Assembly (NCBI GenBank): GCA_036365515.1
Contig: CM070874.1
Location: 21,774,709-21,838,708, forward strand
Length of the DNA: 64,000 nucleotides
Direction: 5' to 3'
Source: Torymus aiolomorphi
Lineage: Eukaryota; Arthropoda; Insecta; Hymenoptera; Torymidae
How positions within the stretch are numbered: position 1 is the first letter of the stretch; the number at the start of each line of letters is the position of its first letter. Shown one piece after another: positions 22,013-34,383 of this stretch. The notes beneath the pieces are model-generated. The model did no database searches, had not been told where the DNA came from, and saw only the letters and a list, made by a program, of their open reading frames with translations. Made by a program: the position numbers and the translations under genes.

Positions 22013-22234
22013 ATTTATATCTTTCACAATACAATAATTCTTAAATCAAGTTCAATAGTTCTCGCAATTTCTTAAACCTAAATTTCCCAAGAGCCTTTGT
22101 TAATATGTCTGCTATATTTTTCTCAGAACTTACTTTTACCATGTCTATCAAACCCTTTTCATAACTCTCATTTACAAAATGGTAGTGTACTTCAATGTAC
22201 TTTGATCGCTTAGTAAAATTTTCGAATTTCGCTA
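22013..22234 (-). pseudogene. Copia polyprotein C-terminus
   Basis: Minus-strand translation gives the usual end of copia RNase H (SKYIEVHYHFVNE, IADILTKALGKF). The upstream part is displaced by the TA-flanked insertion at 22235-24241. Ignoring the insert, the frame continues from 24244. Confidence 0.8.
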
Positions 22235-22369
22235 CCCTGCTGAAAACGACCTATTGAAACCAATTTATTCCTCATTCAATTTTGGTAACACTAAATGGTT
22301 ATTAATACGGGTTCAATCGGGTTAATTCGAAGCCCGATTAAGAATTAATCGGTTTTAATGTCAAATTAA

Positions 22370-23460
22370 TTGGGTGTAACGCGTGTGCGAGTTAGGTAAT
22401 TCGGGATTCGAATTACCCGCGCCGAGCAGGCATGTTCACCGGAACCGCGAGCGCGCGAGCATCCTGACCGGATTAGAACGGTCTTGCGACGCGTAATATG
22501 CCCGTCGCGTACCCGCGAAGCTGCTACGGCTTTATGCGAGTCACGGCAGCCATCTTTGTGTCTGCCATCGTGCCGAGAACTTCTCTCCAGCGTGTCTCTC
22601 AAAAGTTACCTCGTCCACGCCGTCCTAGCTTTTTATAGTTACCGCGAGTGTAGTGGAGGCACCGAGTAGAGTGTGTACGTGCGAAAGAGAGACAGAGGGA
22701 GAGCGATCCCGAGCCGCGTGAGTCGCGTGAGCCACACGAGACTGCGAGCGAGGAGCCGGCAGCCAGCCCGCCTGCCGACCCAATACAGCGAGCAAGAGAG
22801 AGAGAGAAAGAGAGCGCAACTGCTGTACGAGCGACAGAAAGCGAGAGAGAGCCGAGTGCACCGGCTGCTCCTTCCTAACGTAAGTTTTCTACTCTCCTCT
22901 CGCGGGTTTATTGTAAAGGCTCGCACGGAAATCGCCCCGTGCAAGCTTTCTGTGCCGTGTACGTGCGGGCGTGTGTCAGCCCGCCGTACCTTAACACCGC
23001 GCGCGAGAATAGCAGTTTCGCCGCGCGCCGTATCGTTCGCGCGTTTGAATCTTAACGGTCGCGCGCGAACTAACTCATTTGTTCTAATCAGCACGTGCGT
23101 TGTGCTTGTAGTTATTAGTGATTTTAATATACTGTGATATCTAGTTACTCGTCGCGTTGTTCATTACAACCTGTCCTTCTCCCGGATACCGCCGCCTCCG
23201 CGGGAAAATGACTCCGCCGGTCGTTTTCATATCTGAGTATAGCGGCCGCGCGCTTTACTCTTCGAGCGCGCGCTTTTCACTCAGCGATCCAATTAGTTGG
23301 AAAGCGAAGTTCGTGTACGATCTTCGCGTTGTTTTCGGAATTCCAGGAGCAGATCTCCGGGCAAGTCATTTTAGTCTGACACCCGCGGCACCGTGTTCTA
23401 GGGCATCGCTGGCCTGTGGCTTGTTGGGATTTTCCCCCAGAAGCCATCCCGTTACATGGG
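22370..23460 (+). other. CpG-rich cargo, promoter/first-exon-like
   Basis: GC- and CpG-rich with GAGAGA tracts. On the plus strand a canonical donor-like sequence AAC/GTAAGT is at about 22877-22887. Further down an ATG in good context (GGGAAAATGACTCC) lies near 23205, opening a frame to about 23516. Frames are open in many registers because of composition, so none is called as a gene. It resembles a housekeeping-type promoter and 5'UTR captured by the element, which is inference. Confidence 0.4.
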
Positions 23461-23865
23461 ATAGGGTTAAATATGAATTTTCCGTATTAATTTCAATCGG
23501 GTATTATTGGTTTTAATTGTTAATGTGCTTAATCGGTTTTAATAGGAATATTTTTTATTCGGATCGAATCGGATTGAATTGGATAGTTAAGTGTATATTT
23601 TTATATTGGTTTTAATATGACATTTTCATATTAATTACAATCGGATGTTATTGGTTTCAATTGTAAATTGGTTCAATTGTGCTTAATCGGTTTTAATAGA
23701 AACATTTTTAATTGTATTGAATCGGATTGAATTGGATAGTTAAGTGTATTTTTTTATATTGGTTTTAACATGACATTTTCATATTAATTTCAATCGGAAT
23801 TAATTGGTTTCAATTATAACGGTAACGGTACTGAACATACAAGTTCCAGAATTTGATGATGCATA

Positions 23866-23938
23866 TGTCTCTGTAGGTAAATGGTTATCGTGCCCGACTG
23901 CTGTGCTGAAGACCCAGGTTCAAATCTCGATGTCACCG
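23866..23938 (+). other. tRNA-like relic
   Basis: A-box-like TAGGTAAATGG and B-box GGTTCAAATC with roughly tRNA spacing. The stems do not pair well, so it is not a working tRNA. It shares the ACCCAGGTTC.AATCTC segment with the relic at 44938-45005. Confidence 0.4.
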
Positions 23939-24243
23939 AATATTTTTTTATTTCTATATTTAATTTATTCTTGTCTTAAATTATTATTTCCTTAATAAAA
24001 TTCAATTTTAAATAATTAATAAATGTTTAAAATATAAATAAATATAGTTATTCATTTTTTTGTTGTTAATACAATAAAATCCGATTAAAACCGATTAAAA
24101 CTACAATTTTCTGGTCATAATCGGTTTTTATTGTGAACAATCGGTGCAATTGTTAGCAATCGGGAAATTGCGGATCAAGATTCCCGATTCATGCCGATTA
24201 ATTTTTTATGAATTGGTTTGAATAGGTCGTTTTCAACAGGGTA

Positions 24244-26149
24244 TGCTTACAGCGCCAGAATTATCCTCAAAAACATTTATAGGTTTCTTAAATTCTACAT
24301 TAAGCTACTTAACAAATCTTTAATTAGTAAAATCTCGCTCACTGCTTCTGACAGTGCTACATATTCTGCAGCTGTCGAAGACTTTGTTACACTTCCTTGT
24401 TTCCTTGATTTCCAATGAATTACATTTCCATATAATCTTACAATATAACCAGTCGTTCATTTTCTATCTACGCAATCTCCTGCCCAGTCGGCATCAACGT
24501 AACATTCAAGAATATCTACTTTATCATTTCTTTTAAATCTTAATTTTAAATTTTTAGTTAAATATAAGTACTTTAAAACCCTTAATGCATATTCGTAATG
24601 TGATTCATTGTAGCAATTCTGAAATCTACTTAAGTAATTTAGGCTATAACTTATATCTAATCTTGTTCCTGAGCTAATGTATAAAAGCGCTCTTATTAAA
24701 TTTCTATATTTTATTTTCTCATTTGTTTCTTCCGCAGGTTCTAACTTTAAATTCTGTTCCATTGGCGTTTCATATAATTTTGCCTGTTCAATCTGATACT
24801 TTCTAGCTAATGACTCTATATATTTTTCTTGATACAACGACATCTCATTTTTCTTTTCATCATATTCAACCTTAATTCCCAAATATGTACTTATTCTACC
24901 TAAATCTTTCATTTGAAATCTTTCTAAAGAAAAGATTAACAAACCTTCTATGCAATTTAAATTCTCTCTATTTTTACAACAAATCAATAGATCATACACA
25001 AATATAATTAAATAAATAATCTCATCTCTTTCTTTTAATGTATACAAACAATAGTCATGTTCGCTTCTTACAAAACCTAATGATCTCAAATAATCATCCA
25101 GACACTCATACCAGGCTCTGGGGCTCTTACGCAAACTACACAATGCTTTATTCGACATACATACTCTACCAGTACCATCTTCATACCCTTCAGGCTGTTT
25201 TACAAACACTTTCGACTTAACTTTTCCTTTCAAAAACGCTGTTTCTACGTCCATTTGCTCAATTAACAGTCCATTTTGACAACAATAAGATAACAATATT
25301 TTCAAAGTTTGGGTTTTCGCAACTGGTGAGTAAATATCATCCAATATATCTTTTTGTTGATATCCCCTTACAACAATTCTCGCTTTATATACATTTTCAC
25401 TTTTCTTAGTGTAAATCCATTTTAAATCTAATACCCTTTCATTCTTTGGTTTCTCAACTAATACCCAAGTTTTGTTTTTCTCTAAACTATTCACCTCTGT
25501 ATTCATAACATTTACCCAATAATTAGACTCATCACTTTCAATAGCCTCTTTAAAACTTACAGGACTATCTGCACTATAATAATTTACATAAATACATCCA
25601 CTATATACATAATTATCATCAAATCTACTAGGTCTTGTAATCGTTCTTTGTGACCTTCTTATTTCAGATTATTCTCATACTTTATTTTCAACATTTTCAT
25701 TATTATTTATATTTTCATTTAAGTTTTCTAAATCAGTTTTACTTCCCCTACTCTCCCCAAGGGTAGAAGTAGGTGGAAGGATTAAGTCATTATTGTTTTC
25801 ATTTCCTTCATCAATATCATTAAACCCAATGCATTTTATATCTTCTTCTATAACATCAACGTGTCTAGCTACAATAACTCTATTTCCTATCAACACTCTG
25901 TACCCTGTTACATCATAACCTATCAAAGTTCCTAAATCCGCTTTTCTATCCCATTTCGAATTTCTTTTGCTTTCCGGTACTCTCACATAAACTTTACTTC
26001 CATATAATTTTAAATACTTTGTGTCTGGATTTTCATTAAAAAATATCTCATAAGGAGATTTATTTCTTACTAACGTGTTTGCAATAGTCCTATTTTTTAA
26101 ATATGCTGCGGCGCAGACTACTTCTGGCCAGTACCTTTTCTCTAACTTA
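24244..26149 (-). pseudogene. Copia RT / RNase H and end of integrase
   Basis: The longest frame, 25506-24457, is the RVT_2-type reverse transcriptase. It carries WVLVEKPKNERVLDLKWIYT, ARIVVRGYQQKDILDDIYSP, MDVETAFLKGKVKSKVFVKQ, the region of the catalytic loop, then MKDLGRISTYLGIKV and ILECYVDADWAGD at the start of RNase H. The catalytic YVDD is changed to FVYD, removing one catalytic aspartate. Upstream (25986-25675) is the end of integrase with RVPESKRNSKWDRKADLGT, the GKEK-like module typical of copia. Stops near 25670 and 26100 and the lost aspartate mark it as dead. Confidence 0.9.
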
Positions 26150-26747
26150 CAAGGAAGGGTATCGAACCCGAACTCACCGATTTCAAAAATTTCGATATAT
26201 GTTGTAGATCATGAAAAAATATGAGACACGTGTTTTTTCTTATCTGCGGAAAAACATATTTAGGGGGTGAAAACCACCCCTAAAGATAACCCCCAAAAGC
26301 GGTTTTTTAAATATATCTCGGCTTCTACTGCGTATTTCAGAGTAAAACAAAATAGAAATTACTTCTTATAAAAAAACAAAGATAACTGAAGCAATTTTGA
26401 CCCTAAGGGTTGCAACCCTTATTTTTTATTTTCAAAAAGCTAATTTTTTGATCATGTATATTGAAAATAAAAAATAAGGGTTGCAACCCTTAGGGTCAAA
26501 ATTGCTTCAGTTATCTTTGTTTTTTTATAAGAAGTAATTTCTTTTTTGTTTTACTCTGAAATGCGCAGTAGAAGCCGAGATATATTTAAAAAAACCGTTT
26601 TTGGAGGTTATCTTTAGGGGTGGTTTTCACCCCCTAAATATGTTTTTCCGCAGATAAGAAAAAACACGTGTCTCATAGTTTTTCATAATCTACAACATAT
26701 ATCGAAATTTTTTAAATCGGTGAGTTCGAGTTCGATACCCTTCCTTG
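26150..26747. mobile_element. 598-bp palindromic MITE, Harbinger-like
   Basis: Nearly perfect inverted arms of about 285 bases meet at a short loop around 26448. The ends are CAAGGAAGGGTATCGAAC and its inverse. The 3-bp duplication TTA flanks it. Comparison with the second copia copy at 42490-42510 confirms the uninterrupted site. A 3-bp TTA/TAA duplication is characteristic of PIF/Harbinger. It sits in the copia integrase region. Confidence 0.8.
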
Positions 26748-28060
26748 TTAGACTCAGCTAATAAACACCTAGCACTATCCATAATTGTCCTATTATACCT
26801 CTGCTGTGCTGTTAAGCTCATGCACATATGGTGGACACGTCTCTAACTCAATCCCCTTTATCTTACATAATCTATACATATCTTTATTCAAATACTCTGT
26901 GCCATTATCACATCGTAGTTTCTGAATTTTCTTTCCAGTCTTATTTTCTACTAAATTTATATACTCCTTAATTTTATCATGTACTTCACTTTTTGACTTT
27001 AACGGATAGATTTTGGCTAACTTACTGTAATCATCAATAAGAGTTAGAAAATATTTTTCCCCTTTATAACCTTCTGAATGTGGCCCATTTAAATCTGTAT
27101 GTACTATTTCTAAAATATCATTTGCTCTTTTTCTGTTATTTTCAAAAGGAATATTATGCATTTTGTTTTCAATACATGTAGCATATTTATAGTAATCTGT
27201 TTCTATTTCACTAGGCAAACCTTTCAAAACATGATTTTTACACATCGTATTCAAATAATTAAAATTAACATGCCCGAGTTCTATGCCATCTTTCTTTCAT
27301 AGTCATTTTTTCATTTCTTATTGACATATTCGTTTCACTACTTTGATCTATATAACCTGTCATTTTATAAACTCTATTAATTTTCCAAGCTATTCCAACT
27401 AATTTATTTTCACTATAAATCTTTGAACTATTTCCAATGGAAACAATTTTTTTTTATCAGTTACTTATGTAAAACTCATTAAATTTCTATCCATCTCTTT
27501 TACATAGAAAACATTTTCAATATTAAAATCAATTAAATCATTAAATACTTTAAATTTGCTTTTTACTCGTCCTATTTTAGTCGCTTTCAAAATTCTACCG
27601 TCACCTACTTTTACATTAATCGGTTCTCTTAATACAATAAAATCGCTAAAATATTTGTCATTATTTATGACATGGTCCGTGCAACCACTGTCTAAAATCC
27701 ATTCTATTTTACTATCATTCACATTACCATATACTGTATTCGCAGACTTAATCTCTACTGACGCGCTAAATGCGTCGTTCTTGTCTGCGCCTCGCTCAGC
27801 TTGGCTGCCGTCGTCGCCGGCTCTCGCGTCTCGGCCGCGTTGTCCATTCCTGCCACTGCCGTGCCGGTTAAAGCTCGATCCGCGCTGTTGGTTGGCTCAG
27901 CGCCCGCTATCGCCTCCTCGCTGTTGCGAGTAGCCTCTGCTGTTGCCCCCTCTTCTCTGTGACGCACGGCTTCCTCTACCGCCTCCTCGCTGCAGCGTCC
28001 CTTGATTCCACGAATTGTTTTTCTTCGGGCAATCGTACTGTATGTGCCCTACACTGCCGC
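26748..28060 (-). pseudogene. Copia protease, pre-integrase and integrase core
   Basis: 27722-27465 holds the aspartic protease (WILDSGCTDHVIN). The copia HHCC zinc region follows in broken frames near 27300-27200. 27254-26793 holds the integrase core (LEIVHTDLNGPHSEGYKGEK, LIDDYSK, LRCDNGTEYLN, then PYVHELN), that is, the D and D of the DDE triad. The stretch 28060-27755 is the basic Gly/Arg/Gln-rich linker after the zinc knuckle and has one stop and a frameshift. Several stops occur between these blocks. Confidence 0.85.
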
Positions 28061-28807
28061 AACATAACATGTCCTTTTTTCTTCTTTCCTCTTTTCAAAC
28101 GTAAACGCGTTTGATCTTGAATTTTCACTTTCACCTTGTCTTTTCTTAAATTCAAATTCCAATTTTGACTTTACAAATTCCACTGTTTTGTCTTTTTCAG
28201 CTAATGCGTCCACAATATCAACCATGTGTGACATACTTTCTGGCAGCGTTAGTAAGAAGTAATTCAATTTATCTTCTTTCGTCACATTTTCTCCCGCATT
28301 TTTTAATTCGTTCACTAATTTTTCAAAGTTATTATAAAAATCTGTCGGGTTTTCACTTTCTTCCATTTTAAAATCAAGTAGTCTTCTTTTACATAATAAT
28401 TTCACAGCACTACTTTTAACTAAGTAATTTTCATCCAACTTAGCAACCATTTTCTTTGCAGTTTCTTCTGAGATAATTAATTCCAATTGTGTATTTGTCA
28501 TACTGTTCACAATATAATTTTTGGCTTTTATTTCTTTCTTTTTCCATTCGATTTCTGTTCTTTCTGCCGGTCTTTCATTATGCTCGATAACTTCAATGCA
28601 CTCTTTAAATTCTAAGAACAATTTCAACTTGTACTTCCATTTGTCGTAATGTGTCCCATCAAATACTTGTAACGTAAATCCTTTGTTTTCCGATGCCATC
28701 TCGCTTTCAACAGGAACTTCCTTTTTTACCTCTTTATTTTCAGTATCAAAAAACTCTTGGTCACTTTCACTTTTTATTTCGGCTAACTTTTCTTCGTTTT
28801 CGCCCAT
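28049..28807 (-). CDS. Copia gag, intact N-terminal part
   Basis: Starts at the ATG at 28807, about 120 bases after the PBS. An acidic N-terminus leads into the copia-type Gag domain (FTLQVFDGTHYDKWKYKLKL near residue 43). The UBN2-like helical region follows (LLCKRRLLDFKMEESENPTD, FYNNFEKLVNELKNAGENV). The frame ends where the CCHC knuckle begins. One base shift further the knuckle CGSVGHIQYDC is readable, so a frameshift breaks Gag-Pol. Gag forms the particle and the knuckle binds RNA. The lesion lies within the knuckle at about 28060. Confidence 0.85.
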   Translation of the reverse strand: MGENEEKLAEIKSESDQEFFDTENKEVKKEVPVESEMASENKGFTLQVFDGTHYDKWKYKLKLFLEFKECIEVIEHNERPAERTEIEWKKKEIKAKNYIVNSMTNTQLELIISEETAKKMVAKLDENYLVKSSAVKLLCKRRLLDFKMEESENPTDFYNNFEKLVNELKNAGENVTKEDKLNYFLLTLPESMSHMVDIVDALAEKDKTVEFVKSKLEFEFKKRQGESENSRSNAFTFEKRKEEKRTCYVAAV

Positions 28808-28914
28808 GCGTTTTCCTTTGTTCTCGCGCTTACCATGCGCTCAACTTAAAAGCACTTTTTAATTATCCAACTCGAGAGTCGATGTAGAGGATAAAGAAAT
28901 AACCAGAAATCAAG

Positions 28915-28928
28915 CACTCTGCTACCAT
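28915..28928 (-). other. Copia primer-binding site
   Basis: The minus strand reads TGGTAGCAGAGTG immediately after the LTR end. This is complementary to the 3' end of initiator-Met tRNA, the usual copia primer. Confidence 0.9.
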
Positions 28929-29171
28929 GTTAATTATGGGCAAGGTTTGTTCAAATAAACCACACCGGCTAACGAAAACAATAATTTTATTCATTAAGCT
29001 CCCGGACTTCCTCTGGTACAACTCTCTCTCTTACAACCGCTCTGTGCGGAGGGTGACGATCAAGTGAGCTCCCGCTCGCTCTCTCCATATACACTAACTA
29101 CTATACTCGCGTGATGGCGCTGTGCATACTCTTTCTATTACTCTGATATAAACGTACCTCATATCTTAACA
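28929..29171 (-). repeat. Copia 5' LTR
   Basis: Partner of 21760-22001 with about 94% identity by eye. Flanked on the outside by TAATT. Confidence 0.95.
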
Positions 29172-30328
29172 TAATTATATGAGTACATGCTGTGGGTGTT
29201 GAAATAATTAAGTCGCAGACATAAGTAAATTTAAATTTACAATATATTGGATAAAGGTACAAAATTTCTTACAATATTTACATTGCTTGAGTTACAAAAG
29301 TTCAGTATAATTGGATCATAAAATCTTTAATAAAATAACAATAGAAATTTAATCTATGTAGAAGCGAGTCTGACATTATACAAAATGTATGATATTACAA
29401 TAAGGTAGTAAGTGTGAGTTTTACAATAGTAATTTTTACGTATGTGTAAATTATAAATAATCTTAATGGTTTTGAGTGGTGTAGAAATCCCTTACTAGAG
29501 AGAACTAACCTGTTGAGAGTTGAGTTTTCCAAACGGTAGAGTACCGTTGAGTTGTATCCATAGGTGAAACTTGAGTTTTCCAAACAATATTTCCCTGGCT
29601 CACGTGGTGGCTGCGAATGCATGACCAGCGCATGACGGCTGTAGCGCGCTGGCACAGTACATGCCACACAGCATGAATCTCATCACGGCGGCTACATTTG
29701 CGAGCACAGGCACGTGCCAGTAAGCCACGCTACCAGTCGGTGAAAAGGGCCACACTCTTGCGTCGGTAGGGCAACACCGTTTACAAGTGTGCCCCGTTTT
29801 CTCCGTGAGAGTTCTGTTAACGGAGACATCATCGCCAAGACGTCGCCTCCTTGAGCTGTCGCCATCTTCGTCGCAACTGATCTTGGTAGCTGCTAATATC
29901 GAGTACATGTGGGCACGCTCTACAGAGGGCTCAATCAGACGAAAACTGGTAAAAATTCGTGGTTCAAAATTCAAATCGATAAAAAATTTTGTTGTAAAGT
30001 GATTCTTGTAGGTATTCTGATTACCTATCAATCTCCGTTTCCCTCGACTGCTCAACATTTCATAATTTTTGATAAATATCAAGAAAGTCAGCCGAAAATG
30101 AAAAAATTTTGGATAACGTAAATCCACTTTGTCTAACGCGCGGTTTTCATGTTATATTCGTTCATACCTACTTTTATGTGCAATATACGACTGAGAACTA
30201 TAAAAGTTTCAAAGATTAACAAAAAAAAATTTTGATTTGCACATATAATACGCACACTTATGGCAATATTTTACACGTAAGTATGATGTATCAACTTTTA
30301 ACGTATTTTTCATATAATATATATATAT
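29172..30328. other. Stretch without recognised gene
   Basis: AT-rich, with a more GC-balanced part at 29560-29930. A 175-residue minus-strand frame (29600-30127) crosses it, but it has no recognisable motif and uneven composition. I do not call it a gene. The right end runs into a TA tract and the next transposon. Confidence 0.35.
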
Positions 30329-30791
30329 GAGGCGTTTCGCCTCAACTCTCCCAGCGTGGCGCGCTAGCGTCAAATCATGCTATTTTCAAGTCGTGTTTAC
30401 GATATCAATATGCATTTCAAAAAATTATGTGATAAGCGTTTCCGACGTATTTTTTCCTCAGCTTTCCAATGGCGTAGGTGGTTTTTCCGAAATTTTCCAT
30501 TTTCCCCCCCAACAAGTATAAAACATACTATATCTCGAAAAGTATATTTTTAATATTTTTTTTACCCCCTAGATCGAAAGCTGAGCATTTTTTACGTCGG
30601 AAAGGATTTTTTTCAGAATTTGCTCGAATGTTTTCTTAGAGAAACAGAACGCGAAAGAGCAGACGCAGCGTCTCCTTCGCGCGCGGTTTTCGGCGCGCTG
30701 TACACCGCGTGGACTAGATGCATTTCGCTCTCTAACAACCACTTAAAATTTTGATTTCCTTAATAATAGCAACAATAAACTAGTATTTATA

Positions 30792-32662
30792 TTAATAATT
30801 CTTTTTTTTTAAAGTAGATAATTTTATTTTGTTTGGTTTTACGGGTTTTTTAGGGAAGATTTGACATTCTGAACTCATTGACGTTTTTTTTAGTATTAAT
30901 GTTGTTTTATTCATTGGAATAACGGCATGGTACTGTAAAGTTCCCGGTATAGATTTAATTTTACTTAACCTTGATTTTAGTTTCAAAACGGCTTTTTCAT
31001 AGGTCTCTTTAGTGCTGTAAAAAACTTTAGTTTCTTTGCAATTACGTAAAGCCCAGTTGTAAAGGTCTTCTGGTGTTAAAATATGATTACTCGAAGAGAG
31101 TTGAAGACTTGCTCTTTTCGCCCCTCTTTTCAAATTTGCGCCTATACCATCGCACGCACCTTTACCGTGCGCTGTTGCATGAAAATGCCATTCAGCAGGA
31201 ACTCCAAAATCTTTTTGATGAAACAGAAGATTTTGGAAGGTAGACTTGTTCTTAAAATGCTGACCTGCTCCATCAGTTAAGTAATAAATTTTCTTGACTA
31301 TGAAATTACTTTTTAAATACGATATTATAATTTTTTGATATTCATAAACAGCAACAGTATCGTGATTTAGATTATCAGAAATTATAGCAATGCTTATATG
31401 TTTAAGATCTTGATTTTCGTTATAATATACCACTGTTGTAAAAACTGTTGCTTGATTATTGTTCCAGTGGAACGATTGTGTTGAATTTTGCACTATAAAC
31501 GCATAGTTTTCTGCAAAATCACAACAAACAAGGAATTCTCCTTTTTGAAGGTTTTTTTCAAATCGCTTAAGAAAAGATATTGTTTTCTCGCAAAGAAGTC
31601 ATGAGTTTTAAATTTTATTAATTTTTCTCCCAGTATGTTCATGAATTCATAAACATTTACAGTTGTAGATACTATTGTGCAACGATCTGTCTGAAGCCAT
31701 GACTCATACTGTATTTGAAAAATATCATTTCTCTCAAAACATTCAAGCAAATGTTTCCGTAATACAGGCATATTGGGGCAATCTAAACAGTCTCCCAAGT
31801 AACATTTCGAACTAGCATTACTACATACGATTGCTTGGATGCAATCGTGGTAGTTTTTAAGAAATAGTCGAGTACCTTCAGTTAAACTCTGTAAATTAAT
31901 AGCATTTAACATCAGCTTGATATTTTCGTGGTGTACACATACGCATACATTATGCGTACCACTGCTTCCCGCTAGAACACAATGCGGCGGCCTCAATTGA
32001 GTAAATTTAGTGAAGCCAATATTAACAGATTCATGCTCTTTTTTAAATAAACAATAAATTTCACGTAAATTACCAAGTAGTAACCTTTTCTGTACATGTT
32101 CTCTTTTACCATTATCCTGCTTAACAGATATACAATCTTTTAATCCGGGCATTACACGACTAATATCGTCCCTCTCATAAAAACGTTTAACTGAATCTAC
32201 ACTTTCAACTGGAAATATTTTGCCCCTTTTCTTTTCAGGTTTTGAAAAAATTCCACTTTCAGTTACTAACTTTTTCGCTTCTCGAGCTTCCCACTCAGTA
32301 CAACTGAACTCTCTGATTAAGTCTCTGCGAGACCAAAAATCAGGAGCAAGCGTGAGTAGCTGAATTTTATCTTCCTTACCCGGTGATTCTAAAAATTTTT
32401 TTTTTAATTGGTTGAGAACTGCCACGCCTGCTTTATGATATTCATCAGTACATTCAATTTTAGCTTTTTTGGCATCGCATGAAGGTAAATCTAACTTATG
32501 TTTATAAAGTTGACGTTGACAGTTGGAACAAATTTTCGCGTTTTCTGGTACGAGGGGATACGCACTCCTAAATATTGAAGGAAAATTCGACAAATTTTTA
32601 CGCACAGAGTGATTAATTTTATTAAAAGGATTTATGCATTTCAGCTTCAAAGCTGGATCCAT
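30792..32662 (-). pseudogene. DDE-type transposase-like gene, one frameshift
   Basis: Starts at ATG 32662. The N-terminal part has a zinc-finger-like CSNCQRQLYKH and a wHTH-like basic region (SCTEWEAREAKKLVTE, KKRGKIFPV). The middle has paired cysteines (CYLGDCLDCPNMPVL). After a one-base frameshift, most likely in the T7 run at 31552-31558, the second frame to 30792 contains DFAENYAF, YYLTDGAGQHFKN and HGKGACDGIGANLKRGAK. These D..., H..HGKG.CDG and KR motifs recur in large transposase-like proteins of invertebrates. I cannot name the superfamily. The second part was probably not started independently at 31493. Length of about 620 residues suits an autonomous element. Confidence 0.7.
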
Positions 32663-33973
32663 TTCAGTAGCGAGAAAATAAATGCAATAAATAAACCAAA
32701 AATAAATTATGATTTAATCAGCAAACACACGAAGAATACAAATATAACGGAAACAGCGTTAAAATTCTTAAACAATTTCAAGGATAACAAAGATCGAAAA
32801 TTCATCAGACTTATATAATTGGATACAACAAATTACTCTCGGGCAAAAATTTTCTATACGCAAGCCACCTATCGGGTAAAAAGTAAGTGAGAAGCGTTGC
32901 GTCTGCTATTTCAAATTGATTGTAATGTTTTTGCTTCCTCAAAGAGGAAGCTTTGTAACGGTGAAAAAAATTTTCGAAAAAAAAGTCTTCAAAAAAATGT
33001 TTTATGGTGGTATATGTGTATATTATTTGATTTTGATGATTTTTGATTTCGTGGATGTATGTATGTGTGTGTGTGTGCGTGTGTGTGTGTGTATATTTCA
33101 ACTCTTAATATCTCCGAAACTAATCAACGGATTTTCGTCGGGTAAAGCTTATTCGCTTCGTCTTGCGGCAAAAGGAAAGTACCCTTATGGATTTGGGATT
33201 TTATTGATTTTCTTTTGTTTTATAACCAAAAAACGATTTTGAATTTTTAGTTTTTTTGATTTTTTCGTATCTTATAGTAATTATTACATAAAATAATATA
33301 CTTCTCTTAAAAGGTATTCAAATTACCTACATTTTCTTTTTTTTAAATTTAAAATTTAAAATATCTTCACTCTGTGATTTGTTATTAATGAAAACTTTTT
33401 TATATTTAAAAAATTAATATCTCAAAAAATAATTTATTTATCGACTTGAAATTTTAACTGTTACTTATTACACTTGTTGGTGGCAATATTGTGTTGCAAT
33501 TTTAAGTGATTATCTATATGAATATATATTATACATTTATTTTCGAGAACTATCATTTTAATATTTTTATATAATGTAGTAAATTAAAATATCAAAACGT
33601 ATTAATAGTGCCATTTTTAGCCCCTTCTTTTATCTCTTTTTAATCTCAATTTTTTTTAAACTTGGTGGTCTGTCAAAGCTTTTTTTAAAATAGGTACGTA
33701 ATATACTATTTTGCAAGAAACTGGTATAAGACGCATCGGTTCAAAGTATTATTGAAATTCTTTAGCATTCCTTTTTATAAAAAATGTATTTTCAGAATTT
33801 CAATTTTTAATTAGGAAACGATGAATTAGTTTGAGGAAGCTAAGTGCCAAAGAATTGGCAGCGGTTTTTTTTGCGAAATAACCTATGAAAATGTCAATCG
33901 TGCATATAAGTGAAATTCGAAGTGCAGAAAGATATTCCATAAAGAATTAAAAATGATAAATAAAAATAATAAG
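32663..33973. other. Transposon internal non-coding part
   Basis: AT-rich, no ORF of note. A GT microsatellite lies at 33062-33092. The remainder between the transposase and right TIR shows nothing else recognisable. Confidence 0.5.
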
Positions 33974-34383
33974 GTTACTAGAGAGCGAAATACATCTAGT
34001 CCACGCGCTGTACAGCGCGCCGCATACCGCGCACGAAGGAGACGCTGCGTCTGCTCTTTCGCGTTCTGTTTCTCTAAGAAAAACATTCGAGCAAATTTTC
34101 CAAAAAATCCTTTCCGACGTAAAAAATGCTCAGCTTTCGATCTAGATGATAAAAAAAAATATTAAAAATATACTTTCCGAGATATAGTATGTTTTATACT
34201 TTTTGAGGGTGAAAATGGAAAATTTCGGAAAAACCACTTACACCATTGGAAAGCTGAGGAAAAAATACGTCGGAAACGCTTATCACATAATTTTTTGAAA
34301 TTCATATTGATATCGTAATCACGACTTGAAAATAGCATGATCTGACGCTCGCGCGCCGCGCTGGGAGAGTTGACGCGAAACGC

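Larger units (their letters stand above)
22235..24241. mobile_element. 2-kb TA-flanked inverted-repeat element, non-autonomous
   Basis: Starts CCCTGCTGAAAACGACCTAT and ends with the inverse AATAGGTCGTTTTCAACAGGG-type sequence. TA is on both sides (22233-22234, 24242-24243), and the uninterrupted copia frame has a single TA. A TA duplication is typical of Tc1/mariner elements. No transposase is encoded. The outer parts hold repeats of an AATCGGTTTTAAT motif, including two units of about 165 bases at 23460-23810. The centre (22370-23460) is a CpG-rich island unlike the rest. Confidence 0.85.
21760..29171 (-). mobile_element. Complete copia-type LTR retrotransposon with nested insertions
   Basis: Bounded by two LTRs (21760-22001 and 28929-29171) and flanked by the 5-bp duplication TAATT at 21755-21759 and 29172-29176. 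The PBS next to the 5' LTR, TGGTAGCAGAG (minus strand), matches the initiator-Met tRNA 3' end. The PPT GTAAGGAGGCG lies at 22002-22012. The polyprotein order (gag, protease, integrase, RT, RNase H) is that of Ty1/copia. It carries a TA-flanked element and a palindromic MITE. The LTRs differ at roughly 15 positions, so this is not a recent insertion. Confidence 0.95.

Noticed and set aside
22366..23137. Overlapping ORFs on both strands in the CpG island
   Set aside because: High GC leaves all frames open. No motif and no start context favours one.
29600..30127. 175-codon minus-strand ORF
   Set aside because: No recognisable domain, composition changes along its length, and it is not tied to a neighbouring element.
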